Source: Rhizoctonia solani
Lineage: Eukaryota; Basidiomycota; Agaricomycetes; Cantharellales; Ceratobasidiaceae
NCBI RefSeq assembly: GCF_016906535.1
Contig: NC_057371.1
Span: 2,666,001-2,730,000 of the forward strand
Direction: 5' to 3'
Length of the DNA stretch: 64,000 bases
In this document: positions 44,227-56,800 of the stretch, in pieces
How the letters are laid out: every line of letters starts with the position of its first letter
Numbering within the stretch: the stretch's first letter is position 1
Made by a program: the position numbers and the translations under genes
Notes under the pieces: model-generated
Told to the model about the DNA's origin: nothing
Seen by the model: only the letters and a program-made list of their open reading frames with translations
The model's database searches: none

Positions 44227-46979
44227 TCTGTTGAATGCTTTTGCGATGAGTAAATCAACAGTCGATGGGTTATATTTATACAACTGCGAATGTCTCAGGC
44301 CAACTCAATTAGTTCTTGGAAGATTCTACGCGTAAATAGCCTATAGGCGAGCGCGCTTCGTTCGGGCAACAAGGCCACATATACTATCATGTGAAGGCGA
44401 TAGAAGATTCTCATCAGCGAGCGCTGAGCTCGGTACCCATATATAGCGCATTGCTGAGCTTCGTAACTATTTGAGAAGCAATCTCAAGGAATGGCTAAGG
44501 AATGGTTACCACGCAGTCCGTGTTAGTTATACTTCATTTGTAATCTATCTTATACACGTATGTCTGTACCTTAATCAGAAACGTTTAATAGCCTGGAATG
44601 TTTTGTGCCAAAGCTGAGATTTAGCATAGAGTAGTTACAAGTGAAGGAGGGCTACACATTGGAATAACGCAGGTTGATCGATTAACCGAATTCAGGGTCA
44701 GAACAATTTACTCCTTGATCTGGAGACTAATCGAGTAATAATAACGCACCAATGAGGACCAACCTGATCGCATTACTTCATTAGGAAATAATTGTCGGGT
44801 AGACCGCCATATTGATGCATATTAAAATTGTGCCTACAAATTATCGGCTAAATTAGCATGATTGCCTCAGTATTAAGCGGGAAAGCCAGAATATGCCGTA
44901 ACGTAACTAACAAATAGGCTAGAATCGGACCTGCTTTTCAAACTATCAAATGGCTATTACTAGTAGTTCTATATAAGTATGAATATTGAGCAGGTGTTGA
45001 TCAATTACTAGGACCAGAACCATAACATAGACGATCATGGTCGTGACCATGGTACACTTCAAGCATTCCCACAAACCTTCAATTTGCGATTTATTTGGTC
45101 ACCTCATTAACATTCACCCGGCCCGACCTCGATCGGCTCGACCTTCTGCACCTACAACACTTTATCATACAGCTTTAGATAAATATGTGGCCGTGGGATG
45201 ACGTCCAGTAAGCAATATGATTCGGATAGGCCATCACGGCCGGAGCTTAGGCTGACCATGTATGCCTGGCGCGCTGAGAGTGGATGAATAGCGATGATAT
45301 TCTGACAATTACTGTATTGAAATTAAATACAGGTATGAGAAGTAGCTCAGCTTTGCCCTGCAGGTATCATCAAGGTGGTGTTGGGTGGTAGGTTGGACAT
45401 AAGTTACTCTAGAGACCAAACCCACACTATGGCGTGATAAGATCTTGAAAATCAGTATATCAGTAAAAGACATCTTTTTTCAGTATAATTCGACCTGAAA
45501 ATTACAACGTCAGTATGCTTTCCTCAGTACAAATCAGACCAAGAGAGAATTGATATTTAAAGTTAGCATATATTGGCCTTGATTTCAGTTCAATTCCTAC
45601 TTAAATACACATTCTTATTTTCAGTATTTTAACCTTGTACAGTGGGCCATTTGAATAGTTAGGCCACGGGAACGCATGTCTTGCGTTGGTTAGTCACGGA
45701 TACGAGTGATCGCTGGTCAGGGGAATATTGTGCTATAGTCGTTTCGAACTCATTGGCCATGGCCGGATTATATGATGATCATACAACAAATATAATGCAT
45801 CCATCGGAGGTTGACTGAGGCCCATGAAGGGAAGAAGTTCGATTGAGCCTGCGTCGTGCCACATCCGCCCAGCCAGAAAATGAGACGTCTGTTCAATTTC
45901 GTATGGATCTATCACTGACAGAATTACCCGGGTTCTAACGTGACTATGACTCAACCTGCACTCTCGGGGTGCTTTCCAGCTGGCACAAGTTCATGCGGAG
46001 CTGATTGGGCGAGGTCCCAGTCACAACTGAAGTTCAACGAAAGCTCTGCGATTATGGGACGGTGAGGTGGGTCCAGGAAAGAGATGAATAGGCTGGGTTA
46101 CCGTATGATTTGTTGGAATATCGTGTATTCGGCGTCTATTCTACATGTACTGTACAGGACCGGAAGATATCTTCCGATGACTCCCCCCCCGTGTACTTAA
46201 AGATTTTGTCCTACTTTGAATACGATTGCCCCTCCGCGTGGACTACTTTGTGTGTCTTTCAAAATGATTTACTACCGCTGGGATATCTGTATGATCCTCT
46301 TTGGGAGCTATTCTGGGGAAACGGCCGAGCTCGCACGGTGCCATCAACACGCAGTGGCCTCTCCAGAATACGCATTGCGCACGAGGTACGAGCCACCCTC
46401 CAAAAAACCTGGTGTGGATCTCTTTATTGTTCTCAGCAAATACCTTTCTAACACTTTTCATGGCAAATCACATACGGATGTGCCTTATTCATGCATTAAT
46501 TAATGACATAGTTCTCATATAATTTAAGTTCTTACTTACTGTTCTGAGAGCGCCCACCATGCTTTCTTAATGTTAGCCGCAGTGGGAAACTCAGCTTCTG
46601 ATGAGGTTGGTTCAATGGAATTCAAAGGGGGTATCAGACTTGCGTAGTAGCCTGCTGTGGGCACCATTCCCTTTAATAACTTTGTTCGTTCATATATACA
46701 TGTCTGCTTATATTTATTCCTTTTACGTTCACAAGGTCTGAGTGTTGTGTCTATGTGTGGTTCATCCAAAATCTTGGTAGACCTATCCTGAGAGTCTTAC
46801 TTAGCCTATTCCACTTGGCGAGAGTATATGCATGACAGCGTGTCAATCCATATCATTCGTTATACACTAAATACATGCATACTGCCCAATTATAGACCAC
46901 AGCCATAGACAAAATTCAACGCGAGAGTGAAAAGTTTTTCCAAAATACTTCTATCGACTTTCTTCATCTAACTGGGCAT
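44227..46979. other. Gene-poor AT-rich interval
   Basis: About 2.75 kb with only short frames (for example 46110-46451 plus, 45733-45954 minus) that show no family, signal or splice logic. It probably contains the amylase promoter at its left and the MFS 3' flank at its right. Confidence 0.45.
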
Positions 46980-49289
46980 TCATGCTGATGCCCGATTTGA
47001 TCTAGCCATAGCCCGCAACATTGGCCCATACTTATAGAATAAGAATGGCGAAGGACATCCAATCACCAATGCGACCAAGGCCAACACACTGTTCCCCCAG
47101 CCTAACTTGCGGTCAGCGCTTATTTTGCATTTTTATCAACTGCTGTCACTTACCAACTCCTAGTGTGGTGAACATTTTAGCTAAACAGGAACGATAGATA
47201 TTAGATCAGATGTCTCGTTACATCAAGCGCACTTACTTGAAAATAGAGGAAAGGCGAACCCCGCGATTGACCTGAACGATGACACTGCTGCCACTGCACT
47301 TGCAGCATGAAGTCCATAAGTGTCGACCTATTTCAATTGGTTGGCGAGATTTTTGCAGGATGTGCGATACTACGTACAATGTATGTCTGTATGCACAGGA
47401 AACTAGCAATTATACCTGCGCGCGACGATATCAGAGCCAATCTCTGAAATTACAGAATCCGCAAAACCTCACCAGTACAATATATGAACACCCCAATATC
47501 GGGTGCGAGCCAGAAGATGCGATACTAGAAATGATGTAAGAACCACGATGGGGATCGGGCCTTTGAGTAGACTTGCCTCTGCCGTCCAACCGTAAAGCAA
47601 CAATCCTGCCGGTAGCATGAGTGATCCAACGACAAGCAAGGGAAGCCGCATTTCAGGTGTAGGAACACCGTCATTTTGAGCCTTTAAGTGTCTATATATG
47701 CGATCTAACGCTCGGGCGCCTAGTTGTGCTCCCGCCTGGTACCCACACGTGAGGAATCTGTTATGCGATTCATAGTACGGAAACTTACCGTAAAACCGGC
47801 ACCCATAAACAAATAATTTAACCCTGCAATACCAACGCTCTCGCCGTATCGTTGCGTCCAAATGGAGGCAAAAGCTAAATCATCCAATTAAAATCCGCTG
47901 TATGGTCTCCAAGTATTAAGCTTACTGGTAAGCTGGAGATACATGGTTCCTAGTAGCCAACGTCAGTCCCAGCTCACTTTTATTTCGAATTTATACTCAC
48001 CATACATTACAGCCATGTATGTTGCCATCACCGTCATTACTGGATCAAACATCAGGAATTTGATGCTTCTCAGCAATGCAGTGGCAATAAACCTCCAAGT
48101 CGAGACGTTTCGCCTCTTGAATTCATGAGCGGTACAAATAGTCTCGTCTCCAGTTGACTTTCGGAGTGTGCGTGCTTTTGCTGCGAGAATCGTTGGTGCA
48201 TATGTTTCTGTAAGATACCACTAAAATAATTGTTTATAACATCCTTTGGGGTGGGGGTGGAGGAGGGGGTGGGGATAGGTAAAGAAACTGACCAAGCCGA
48301 CTAGTTGGATAACGCCATCCGCAATCGATGTCGAGTAAAACACCCAGCGCCAACTCGTCCTCTCGGCTATCCAAGCTCCTGCAACAGGTCCAATCGCAGG
48401 GCCAGTCTAGACGGGTTTAATCGAACGAATTTATAAGGTCAAAAATTGTGTACTTACAAGAGGGGCAAGACTGTACAAGCTCATAGCCATTCCTCGTTCC
48501 TCTGGCGCCCAGAGATCGGCAATTGTACCGCCACCGATCGCCAAGGGAGCAGAGCCTCCAAGTCCAGCAAGGAAACGAAAGGCTAAGAGCTGGGAGCTAG
48601 TTTGTGCCCGCGAGCAAGCGATATTAAAACCTGTCCACTTGAGATTTTATGTCTCGAGTGCATAAAATGTAAGAGAACCTACCAAGGAAGAACATATTGG
48701 ATCCCTGTAAAATAAGTCGTCGGCCGTATATTTCGCTAAGCGGTCCCTTGAAGCGATCAAGATTAGTCGGTCGACTGGGAATTAACAGAAAGGGCGTTAA
48801 CTTACGAAGAAAAGCGGACCAACAGCGTAAGCGAGTACGAACACAGATAGAGTCATTGATTCGAGTACACTTCCCTGCTCGAGACCCAACTCTCTTGTAA
48901 CCTGAGGAAGTGCGGGAGCAACCATACTCGATGCAAGAGGGCTAGGTGCGCGAGATATCTTCTCAGTACCGAGCACATAGGATGAAATTAAATTTCTCAC
49001 CTCATGAAAGTAAACAAGGACACCACCGCCGTCGCTGCCCATCTGTGCCGAAAGGTCCAGTTTCGTGGATTCTTGAGATCATCTGGACTGTCCCAGTCGA
49101 CGAAATCGGATTTCTCCTTTGATACAGAAGCTTCTATGTCGTGAAGAGTTGAGGGTGTATTCTGGCTCTGTGCATCATCCTGAGTAGAACTCTGAACTAG
49201 TGTCTTGGCTAAGGCAACTAATTCAGTTAGATTAAAATAAGCTTCTATGCGAACTTACGATCTTGTGAACTCGAATCCTGAGTTGGCAT
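46980..49289 (-). CDS. MFS drug:H+ antiporter, DHA1-like
   Basis: Twelve-helix-type major facilitator gene with many introns. It starts MPTQDSSSQD at 49289. A polar cytosolic N-terminus ends with DWDSPDDLKNPRNW, a motif typical of fungal DHA1 multidrug transporters, before the first helix. Later segments are SPLASSMVAPALPQV, MTLSVFVLAYAVGPL, PLSEIYGRR, RFLAGLGGSAPLAIGGG, GPAIGPVAGAWIAE and SWRWVFYSTS. Near the C-terminus are YGLHAASAVAAVSSFRS and GWGNSVLALVALVIGCPSP, with a stop at 46980-46982. The family exports drugs, toxins or polyamines by proton exchange at the plasma membrane; the substrate is not predictable. The exon boundary near 47535 is uncertain. No obvious lesion. Confidence 0.88.
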
Positions 49290-49948
49290 CGGAATGAAGT
49301 AGGAGTAGTAAGGAACAAGCAGGTGGAAGCCCATCAATATATAGCCTTCATCCCATTTGCCGCACTTGGGAATATTACGAAGCGTTTTGAGAACAAAAAT
49401 ACCTGCGGCATTAAATGTGATATGAGATTCCTGTTTCCCACCGCAAAAGTCGGACTCGGGGGCCGCCCACGCGAGATATCGCTTCGATTCGGCCAGTCAC
49501 GTGACTCGCGGCAAAATAACAAGCGCACCATATTTGGGGACTTGCTTAGGGACTAACTTCAAAGACAATCTCATCAACATAAATAGTGACGAGCCAAAAG
49601 GACAAGTAGGGTTTCGCGCTGGAGACCGTTAATACCCAATAATCAGCAGAGAATGACTGAATGAGCCGCCATGAGCCACAAACTATGTGAGCTTACAAGG
49701 CCATCCATTACATCAAGAAGAGGCATTCAAATGTGTTTATTAAATGAGCTGATTAAATTCTGTGCGATTTACCAGCTAATACTCTCCAATCACAACCGTG
49801 GTGATGCTGAGACTCCCCTGGGTCATGTGAGAGGCCTGACTAAGCCATCAACTCATGACAGAGTTGCCGGCTTGGACTTGGCCGTCACCTTCCCCGGTTC
49901 AGGAAGCCATTTCCACCCCGATTAAATTGGATTTACCCTTCTACGAGG
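49290..49948. other. Divergent promoter region
   Basis: About 0.65 kb between the divergent MFS and membrane-protein genes. No recognised gene; the short opposed frames at 49323-49556 are not credible. Confidence 0.45.
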
Positions 49949-51633
49949 ATGTCTGGGGTTATTGGAACGGTAATTGATGACGCGGATACAAGTGCCCTTG
50001 GGTTTCAATACTACGGCATTTGGACAACAGGCAATCGTCTTCAACAACACTATGCAAGTACGTCAACATACTCGGATGCGCCTTACAGTCGAGCCGTTTT
50101 ATTTTTTCGAGGTAAGCGCCCATTATGTATGAGTTTTGTCTTGAGCTCACACCTCGCACCCGGCATAGGAAGGTCGGTAACGTACTACGCAGACCAAGGC
50201 AACTTTAGTCAGGCAGCAGTTTCCATCGACGGACAGGCTGAAGATTTTGTCAATCTAACGAGTTCAACGCCTATGTATAAGCAACCTGTATGGAGTAAGA
50301 ACCTCACAGAGGGGGATCACCAATTGGTGATTCGGCATGCCGGTCCACCCAATACGAATATCATGATAGACTATGTATCGTGCGTCGACCTGTGCAACCA
50401 TGTGCGACCCATGAGTAACGATCTTCAACGACAGCTTCCTTTCTGGCGATGGGGCGGTATCTACATCTGCAGGACTGTGAGTGGTTTGACTGGGGAGTCA
50501 AAATCAGCTAATGATCGTTCCACAGTGCAGCTTCAAGCGTGGCAAATACAGCTGTGACCGTCAATTGCACTGATCCTAGGATGATATACACCCCCAACTG
50601 GCGGCCGGTAGAGGTAGAGGCTTTCCTTTCTTCTATAATTGTGGATCTGATGGCTATGTAGGATGGAATGTTTTACGCTCGACGCAGCCTGTTGACTCAG
50701 TCGTCAGGAGCGAGTGCTCAATTTACGTTTAATGGAACCGCAATATGGTACTTTACCGACACCAATAGCGATCACGCCCAACTTCGAATTCGAATTGATG
50801 ACGATGAGGAAGGGCAGATTGTTCGGGGATATTCGCTTAATCCTGTGTGTATACCAAGGCCCCTGGGATCCCAGTGTTGTATTCTGGATCTGACTATTTG
50901 CTCCAGCTTGTTCAACGTCTTGTTTGGTCAAAAACCGATCTTCCTCCAGGAACCCATACCATTAATATCACACATGATGATTCGGACGGAAAATACGCGA
51001 CGCTTGACTTCTTCAGATATGTGGAAAGGTGAGTGATGCATTCTATTCAAAAGAGGGCCTCAATCTCAATGGACCATTTATTAGCGCCGGAACCGAGCCT
51101 TACGCAAAAACAGGAGGACTTACAGTCGGGGCTATTGTCGGCATTGTGATTGCTGGTTTGTTCTTGCTAGGGATACTTTACTGCATTGCTATCCGTTGGG
51201 CAGTACCTCGTTCTCGAACGGATCGAGATAGCGATGCACCACCCTCATACCATGCTGCAAATAGTAACAGCCAGAGCAGTATCTCCAGCTCTCAGCGGCC
51301 TGATTTTATTACTACTCCTCATATGACTCACTTGGGTGACCCGAGAATCGTGCCTAGTCCGGCCCCTTTTACCACCAGACAGGCGACTCCAGAGCCAGCA
51401 GAGGTTGTTCTCGATACACCCGCCCAACGATACCGTGACAGTGCCCGGTTGCTACTCGCTGGAAATCGGGCATCTCATGGCTCGAGCATAGGAGCATGTA
51501 AGACTATTAGCCACCAGCTCATACACTGTCGACTCACCTGTTTCTACCAGCCAATCGTCTTCGTTCAGCAAGCACTCCCGATTTACACGCAAAGATACCT
51601 AGTAATCCTCCCTCCTACCAAGGTCACACCTAA
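49949..51633 (+). CDS. Single-pass membrane protein with two related ectodomains
   Basis: Type of protein common in agaricomycetes. Domain 1 begins VIDDADTSALGFQYYGIW and includes GRSVTYYADQGNFSQAAVSI, ending GDHQLVIRHAGPPNTNIMID. Domain 2 follows VNCTDPRMIYTPNWRPVED and ends GTHTINITHDDSDGKYATLD, so the two share a galactose-binding-like beta-sandwich pattern with several N-glycosylation sites. One membrane helix (VGAIVGIVIAGLFLLGILYC) leads to a Ser/Pro-rich cytosolic tail with PPSYH and a terminal PPSYQ motif, possible WW-domain ligands. Introns inferred include about 50846-50908. I see no signal peptide at the chosen ATG, so an upstream exon may be missing. Role unknown; surface sensing or adhesion is a guess. 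Confidence 0.75.
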
Positions 51634-52115
51634 CTACTTCCTCTGATTTATCTTCCTCATTTTACGGACTCACGTTTGAGCTGTTGTACCAAATTCTCTG
51701 GGTTGAACGGGACATTTTACTTTGATTGCTTTCTTGTTTTCAGTTATGATGCTATGGATCTGTCACATGCGTATCACGGTGCCGGTTGTTTCTGTACAGT
51801 TTGTAGATGAGTTGTCTGCGGGATATCTTCGCCGAAGTATACCCTTTTGAACATCAATGAACGACGATTGTCGACTAATGGTCCACGTTTCCTCATCATG
51901 TTTCCCGCGTTTCAGAGACCTTCCCACGCAACAGACGATCCTTGTACCGAATATAGAGCGGATATGACCTAAAGTCTCATAGCGCTATCATGTAGAGCCA
52001 CGAGGGGAGCACAGCGATACAATCTCATCTGAACCATCACTGGGGCCCTGGCTGAAGAACAACGCGATTCCTTCCTTGTTTCATTAAAGCGTCCTACTTA
52101 GCAATCATTAAACAC
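51634..52115. other. 3' flank of the membrane-protein gene
   Basis: No gene recognised in this interval of about 0.5 kb. Confidence 0.4.
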
Positions 52116-52314
52116 ATGAGCAACCGGGCGCCGAGAACCTACGCTTGTAGCGCGTGCGAGGTATGAACAGTGGGGTGCCTGGTTAGTCCTTTGGGGTGTT
52201 TACGCAGGCGCTGATCGCTCGTTCCACCTGACGCAGAAGATATGCACATGCTCGGTGTGTCAACCCAGAACATGTGCGGCGATCAAGATCCTCTATGTTT
52301 GCCGGAAACACTGA
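52116..52314 (+). other. Doubtful Cys-rich mini-ORF (two exons, 40 aa)
   Basis: ATG at 52116; the first exon runs to 52160 before a GTATGA donor, and a second exon at 52237-52314 follows an ACGCAG acceptor. The join is in frame and gives seven Cys in 40 residues, with the core CSACEKICTCSVCQPRTC. The spacing resembles a metal-binding cluster. It may be a fragment of a zinc-finger or transposase-associated Cys cluster, a small secreted peptide (though no signal peptide), or chance. Confidence 0.25.
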
Positions 52315-53304
52315 TCTACATTTATGAGCTTCCGCTGGTGCGTAGCGGCACCATAATAATGGAAGATTACGTCTGATCGAAGTGAAGGACGTATCTTGTA
52401 TTGAAAATTATATTTTACTCCGTTGGAACCCGGATCAGCGCATTTGCCTTCTGGGTGGTATGGGGGGTGCAACTGGATATTGATACATCTCCATCATGCA
52501 AAGTTGGGTGGCGCATATTATTGCAAATAACTCAAGGTACACCTTATAGAACTGTTGATCGAGATGCCTCCGAAGATGCATAGATTAATTCAAGGAATCT
52601 GTCACAAGCTCCCGAGAATATGCGGAGTATAGTCCTTCTGGGACCGTACGACTGTTGTGAACGGGTTGCCTGTTTGTTGGTAAGCTGGTAAACATGAAGA
52701 CAAACGGGAAGGACATACTAACCCACCAGGAGAAGGAGACGATATACTCACCAGACTTCACAGAGCGATTCGAGTAGACTTGGTATACGTGGTGGCCACG
52801 GGACAAATAACCGGGTAGTCACCTGTTATTCAAGAGAGGGCCCGTTTTGTCCTTATCCTCAGGAGCTTATAGACTTCGGCCAAACTCAATAAACATGTAT
52901 CCGGATGGAAAGCCCGCTCGCGGGGTAAGTGGAGTACCACAGCATTATCAATTATACTCGAAGTCCTCTTCGGGCATGTATCCCGTTTGGATACGTTCAA
53001 TGGTCTCAGCTTGCGAATGCTTTTGTTGGGATTGGATCTCACTTTCACCACATATTCGGGATGCTCAGTTTGTGCTCCGCGTGGGTCATTAATCCGGTAT
53101 TTGAGGAATGCTCCGGTGATTACGGAGGGAGAGTCGAGGGCACTGTCATAGACTCATCCTCTTCAACTAAGATGCCAGGACTTGTGGACTCAGTTTGTTT
53201 GTTGTACGGACTGTTGAAACCAGTAGGGTTGAACACATACATTAGCAGCGATGGTATATGGGGAACCATGGATTGATATACTGAATAACCTTGGACCTCT
53301 TATT
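52315..53304. other. Ambiguous interval with frames on both strands
   Basis: A plus-strand 115-codon frame at 52929-53276 with a possible acceptor near 53007, and minus-strand exon-like pieces at 52585-52806, compete here. Neither shows a known family, so I call no gene. Confidence 0.3.
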
Positions 53305-53420
53305 CACAGTAGACCCCAAAAGCGCGAATCTTCTGGACGTAAAAAATCGCGCGTTATATGCGGAGTGCTGGCGAAATCTAAACATCATGTGAATTTTCTG
53401 TACTTTTGAGGTTCGCCGTG
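53305..53420. mobile_element. MITE-like element, copy B (116 bp)
   Basis: Left end CACAGTAGACCCCAAAAG; right end is the complement of CACGGCGAACCTCAAAAG. It is flanked by ATT on both sides (53302-53304, 53421-53423), which would be a three-base target duplication. It shares its ends and a 30-bp core (53337-53366) with the element at 30994-31203. Non-coding. Confidence 0.65.
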
Positions 53421-53667
53421 ATTGGGTTAATTGTAAGACCTGAAACTTTCTGAGCCCTCACGAGTGAAGCTACAAGACGCTGAATCTCCATCTAGACTAA
53501 CAAATACAGGGCTCCACGGTGTGTCTATCAGCGACTGACTGAGTACATTCCATCACAGAGACTACAACCCTCAGGTAATCTAAAAGGCTTTCCTGAATCT
53601 AAGTCAACAGCGGTTACAATCGGTCAGAAGGGCTATAATGATACAAAGGCTCACACTTACACTCTGG

Positions 53668-53871
53668 TTATTCGAGAAATCCCCGTAGAGACCCGTGTAG
53701 TGGTTCGGACTTGTTCCCACCTCCACCGTTCCCATTGCCATTGCCATTGACATTGCCGTTCCCATTGCCGTTGCCGTTACCAGCAGCTGAATTTCCATGA
53801 GGATTATCCCCAGGCGCATTGCCAGCAGGATTTTCAGCAGGCGGATTACCGTTAGGAGGCTGGTTGTTCAT
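53668..53871 (-). CDS. Possible Asn/Gly-repeat small protein, 67 aa
   Basis: Open frame beginning MNNQPPNGNPPAENPAGNAP, then a run of alternating Gly-Asn dipeptides and a short basic end. The DNA is a CCATTG/CCGTTN hexamer-like tandem tract (about 53725-53790), so the composition reflects a microsatellite. It might be the first exon of a longer gene: a GTAAGT lies about 15 bp beyond the stop, but in another frame. Function unknown. Confidence 0.3.
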   Translation of the reverse strand: MNNQPPNGNPPAENPAGNAPGDNPHGNSAAGNGNGNGNGNVNGNGNGNGGGGNKSEPLHGSLRGFLE

Positions 53872-56800
53872 AATTGAGTGGTAAATAAGATGATCAACAA
53901 AGACCTAATGACAAGGATTTGGATTATTTTCCAAACCTGCTGGAGTGCAGCGAGGGCGTAAAAATATGAGTGATAGGGATTTGAGTTGGGCTAGTGCTCA
54001 GTGTTGTTGAAAGGACCTGCAGTACGAGAGATCTCGGTCTTATAGCTCAACCTCGACATCAGCAGTGACCTAGTGTTCCTGAAATGGTTCCCTGGTGCCC
54101 ATAAGGTACATAGCATATTCGAAACTTCGCCCGCCAAAATGATCAGTCCTACATTCATTAAAAACCAAATTCAGCCGCTTGTGATCTTTGTAGCTGTCAA
54201 GCCTGCGACAACTTGGGGAGAGTACATGTGAGATAGCCACCTAGCCGTGAATCTTGGCCATGGGTCATATGTGCATCCACGTGGGTGTGCAGTTAGCGTC
54301 ATTTAATTGACCACGAATCATGATAATCAAGCAGTCAAGATACTAAGATAGTAAAGTACCCCGTGCACCCACCGATGCCGGAAATTCCCATAAATCAAAC
54401 CTTGGAAGGTACAGCATGTATATATTTATGAAGGCTTTGACTCATGGGTGTACTAGAGCGTGAGATTTCAGCGTGAAGAAGAACAGTCAGTACACTTTCC
54501 AATGCTGTTCTAAACCTTGTTGTTTGCCTCAGGTTTCTGGCTATTGTACGCTTTAATCGGGTGGGTGAAATCCAGAAACAGTCTGCCAGCTCTCGATCGA
54601 TGATAAGGTGCTTGTTCAAGAGGAGTCAATGTACATTTATACTAACTACCGTTAGTTAAATATGTTGGTAGTCAGTAGAATTAATTCCCCCTTAGCTCCC
54701 CAGATCGAGCCCTTTGTAAACGCTCGTACTTCTGCCAAAGGTAGGGCTGGTAAAGAAGCAGAAAGCCAGTAGGAGACTAATAAGCACAACTAGGCCTTGA
54801 TACTCTCCATGCTTTTACATTGCCGGCTAGTTTTCCACAGCTGCACTCAAACTGATTCTTAACTGACAAACACTGTCGCTTAACGTTCGTGTTTCTTCGT
54901 ATGTCAAAATATCCAATTGTACTGATCCTATAGTGAAGCTCATTGGACATGGCAGCTAGTGGACCGAACTGTTCATTGATATCCAATTATTGGGTGTACG
55001 TTCATGTCTTCATGCTTTGGAGTTCCCAACATCGTTTGATCCATAGCTTTTGTCTGATTGGGACGTGATGATCCGATAGCACAGTAAATAGCGCTATTTA
55101 TATTGGTTACAAAGGCAGAGTGATAGCCTTATACTACTGAAAGGGAAAGAGGTAGTAGATTTGTGGGGCGCATATAGACGGGCAGACCTTCACATAAAAC
55201 AAGGCAAATCCTGTAACATCATCACAAGGTTTGCACACATCTGGATCAAACCATACATTACGCCCTGACGAAATATTCTAGTTGATGCTCTTTGGATGCT
55301 TATGGCGCCTGGCGCTCTCCTAATTCGGATGTGAAACCGAATATGTGCCCAGTTTCGAATGGAAATTAGGCTATCCCATGGTATTGGTCCACAAGGCTGT
55401 GCAAAAGTTATAGGGGGAGCGAGTTTTCACGCCTCGGTAATTGTTTGCAGAGAAATTGTTCATACTATGTATGAGCAAATCAACACGGAAAAGTGTTAGT
55501 CCGGCGTAACTAATGAGCCCTTTTTGTTATCTGATGAGGTGCAACCAGGGTGCGCCAATCTAGTTCAGCATAGCATAAACGCCCACTACAAGCCCCCATC
55601 ATTAGGGGTACCCACGAATTAGTACAAAATACGTACTTTCAAAGCGAAACGCTGGTCTGATTTCATTTAATGTTGAAGTGGTTCTACACTAAGAGGGAGA
55701 ACGGCGAAAACGACTACAGTAAATCAAAGTATCCAGTGAAACTCCATGCGCGATCCTATCATAGTCAAGTTATACTGGTGGATGAGCGTGCTTATCACAA
55801 TCGAAAATTCGGAAGCGTGATACACTGTGCTGGGCCACAAGGGATGCTTACCAGTGAAATCCAATAAACAGAGAAGCTGATGTATACATGTAGATTACAC
55901 GAATGTTGCGCGTCACGGAGAATACAAAATACTGAACCTAGCCAGAAGCGGGGTTGCATGATATTATGTGTTTGATGTTTCAAAGGAAGATAGCTGGCCT
56001 CTGGGTTTAACCTAGCCTTGCACAAGATTTTTGACCAGAATCGCTACGCCGAGGTGAATTTTATAGAAATAATAACACAACCACCAAGCTTGAATGCGTT
56101 GGAGTTTATGAGGAATCGATATCAATACCTTGTATAGTAAGTTTTTATGGCCAGATCAGAGTACTTGAATGCAACGGTGGTGATGTGCAGCACGGGTCCA
56201 AGTCATATAGTCAAGGATATTCACAAGCGGTACAAATGATCACCAAATAGAGACCTACTTCATATGTAGTGCATCGGCTGTTGCAGCGGGACCGAACCCA
56301 TGACATTATGAGTTTGCTAGATAAAACCTGATCTCTACCAAAGTATGCGCACACCCAAGGCAGCCTGTTGTAGTGGGTTTGCATTGTAGGCCTACGATGT
56401 TGGCTCCACGTGGGCTATAACTAATCCTACCCACTTCTCATATGCGGAGCCTAGCTGTATGAATTGCATATCCCAGGATAAGCTTTAATCCACACTAGAA
56501 ACTTCCAACTTGTCATGCAATACCCTAATCCAGTGGCTTTTCCGATAGCCTTAGGCGTAGTCCGAGGTCAAGTATTCTGGTACTCAGATAGATGCTCGTA
56601 TGCAGATGCTCAGATCAGGCGTTAGTTCCCATCAGATAACAGGTAGCCAAACACTCTCAAGGCTCAGATTACGAGGCCATAAGATACAGATCGATAGTGG
56701 TGTGAGTCGAAGGATTCTCAGGAGCCGAACCCTGGTCCAAGATGAGATAAAAATCTCGGCTAGACAACCTGATTTATATGGGGGAAGAAATAACTTTGCG

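Noticed and set aside
53720..53800. Possible CRISPR-like short repeats
   Set aside because: The tract is a simple hexamer-like microsatellite without unique spacers, and the genome is eukaryotic.
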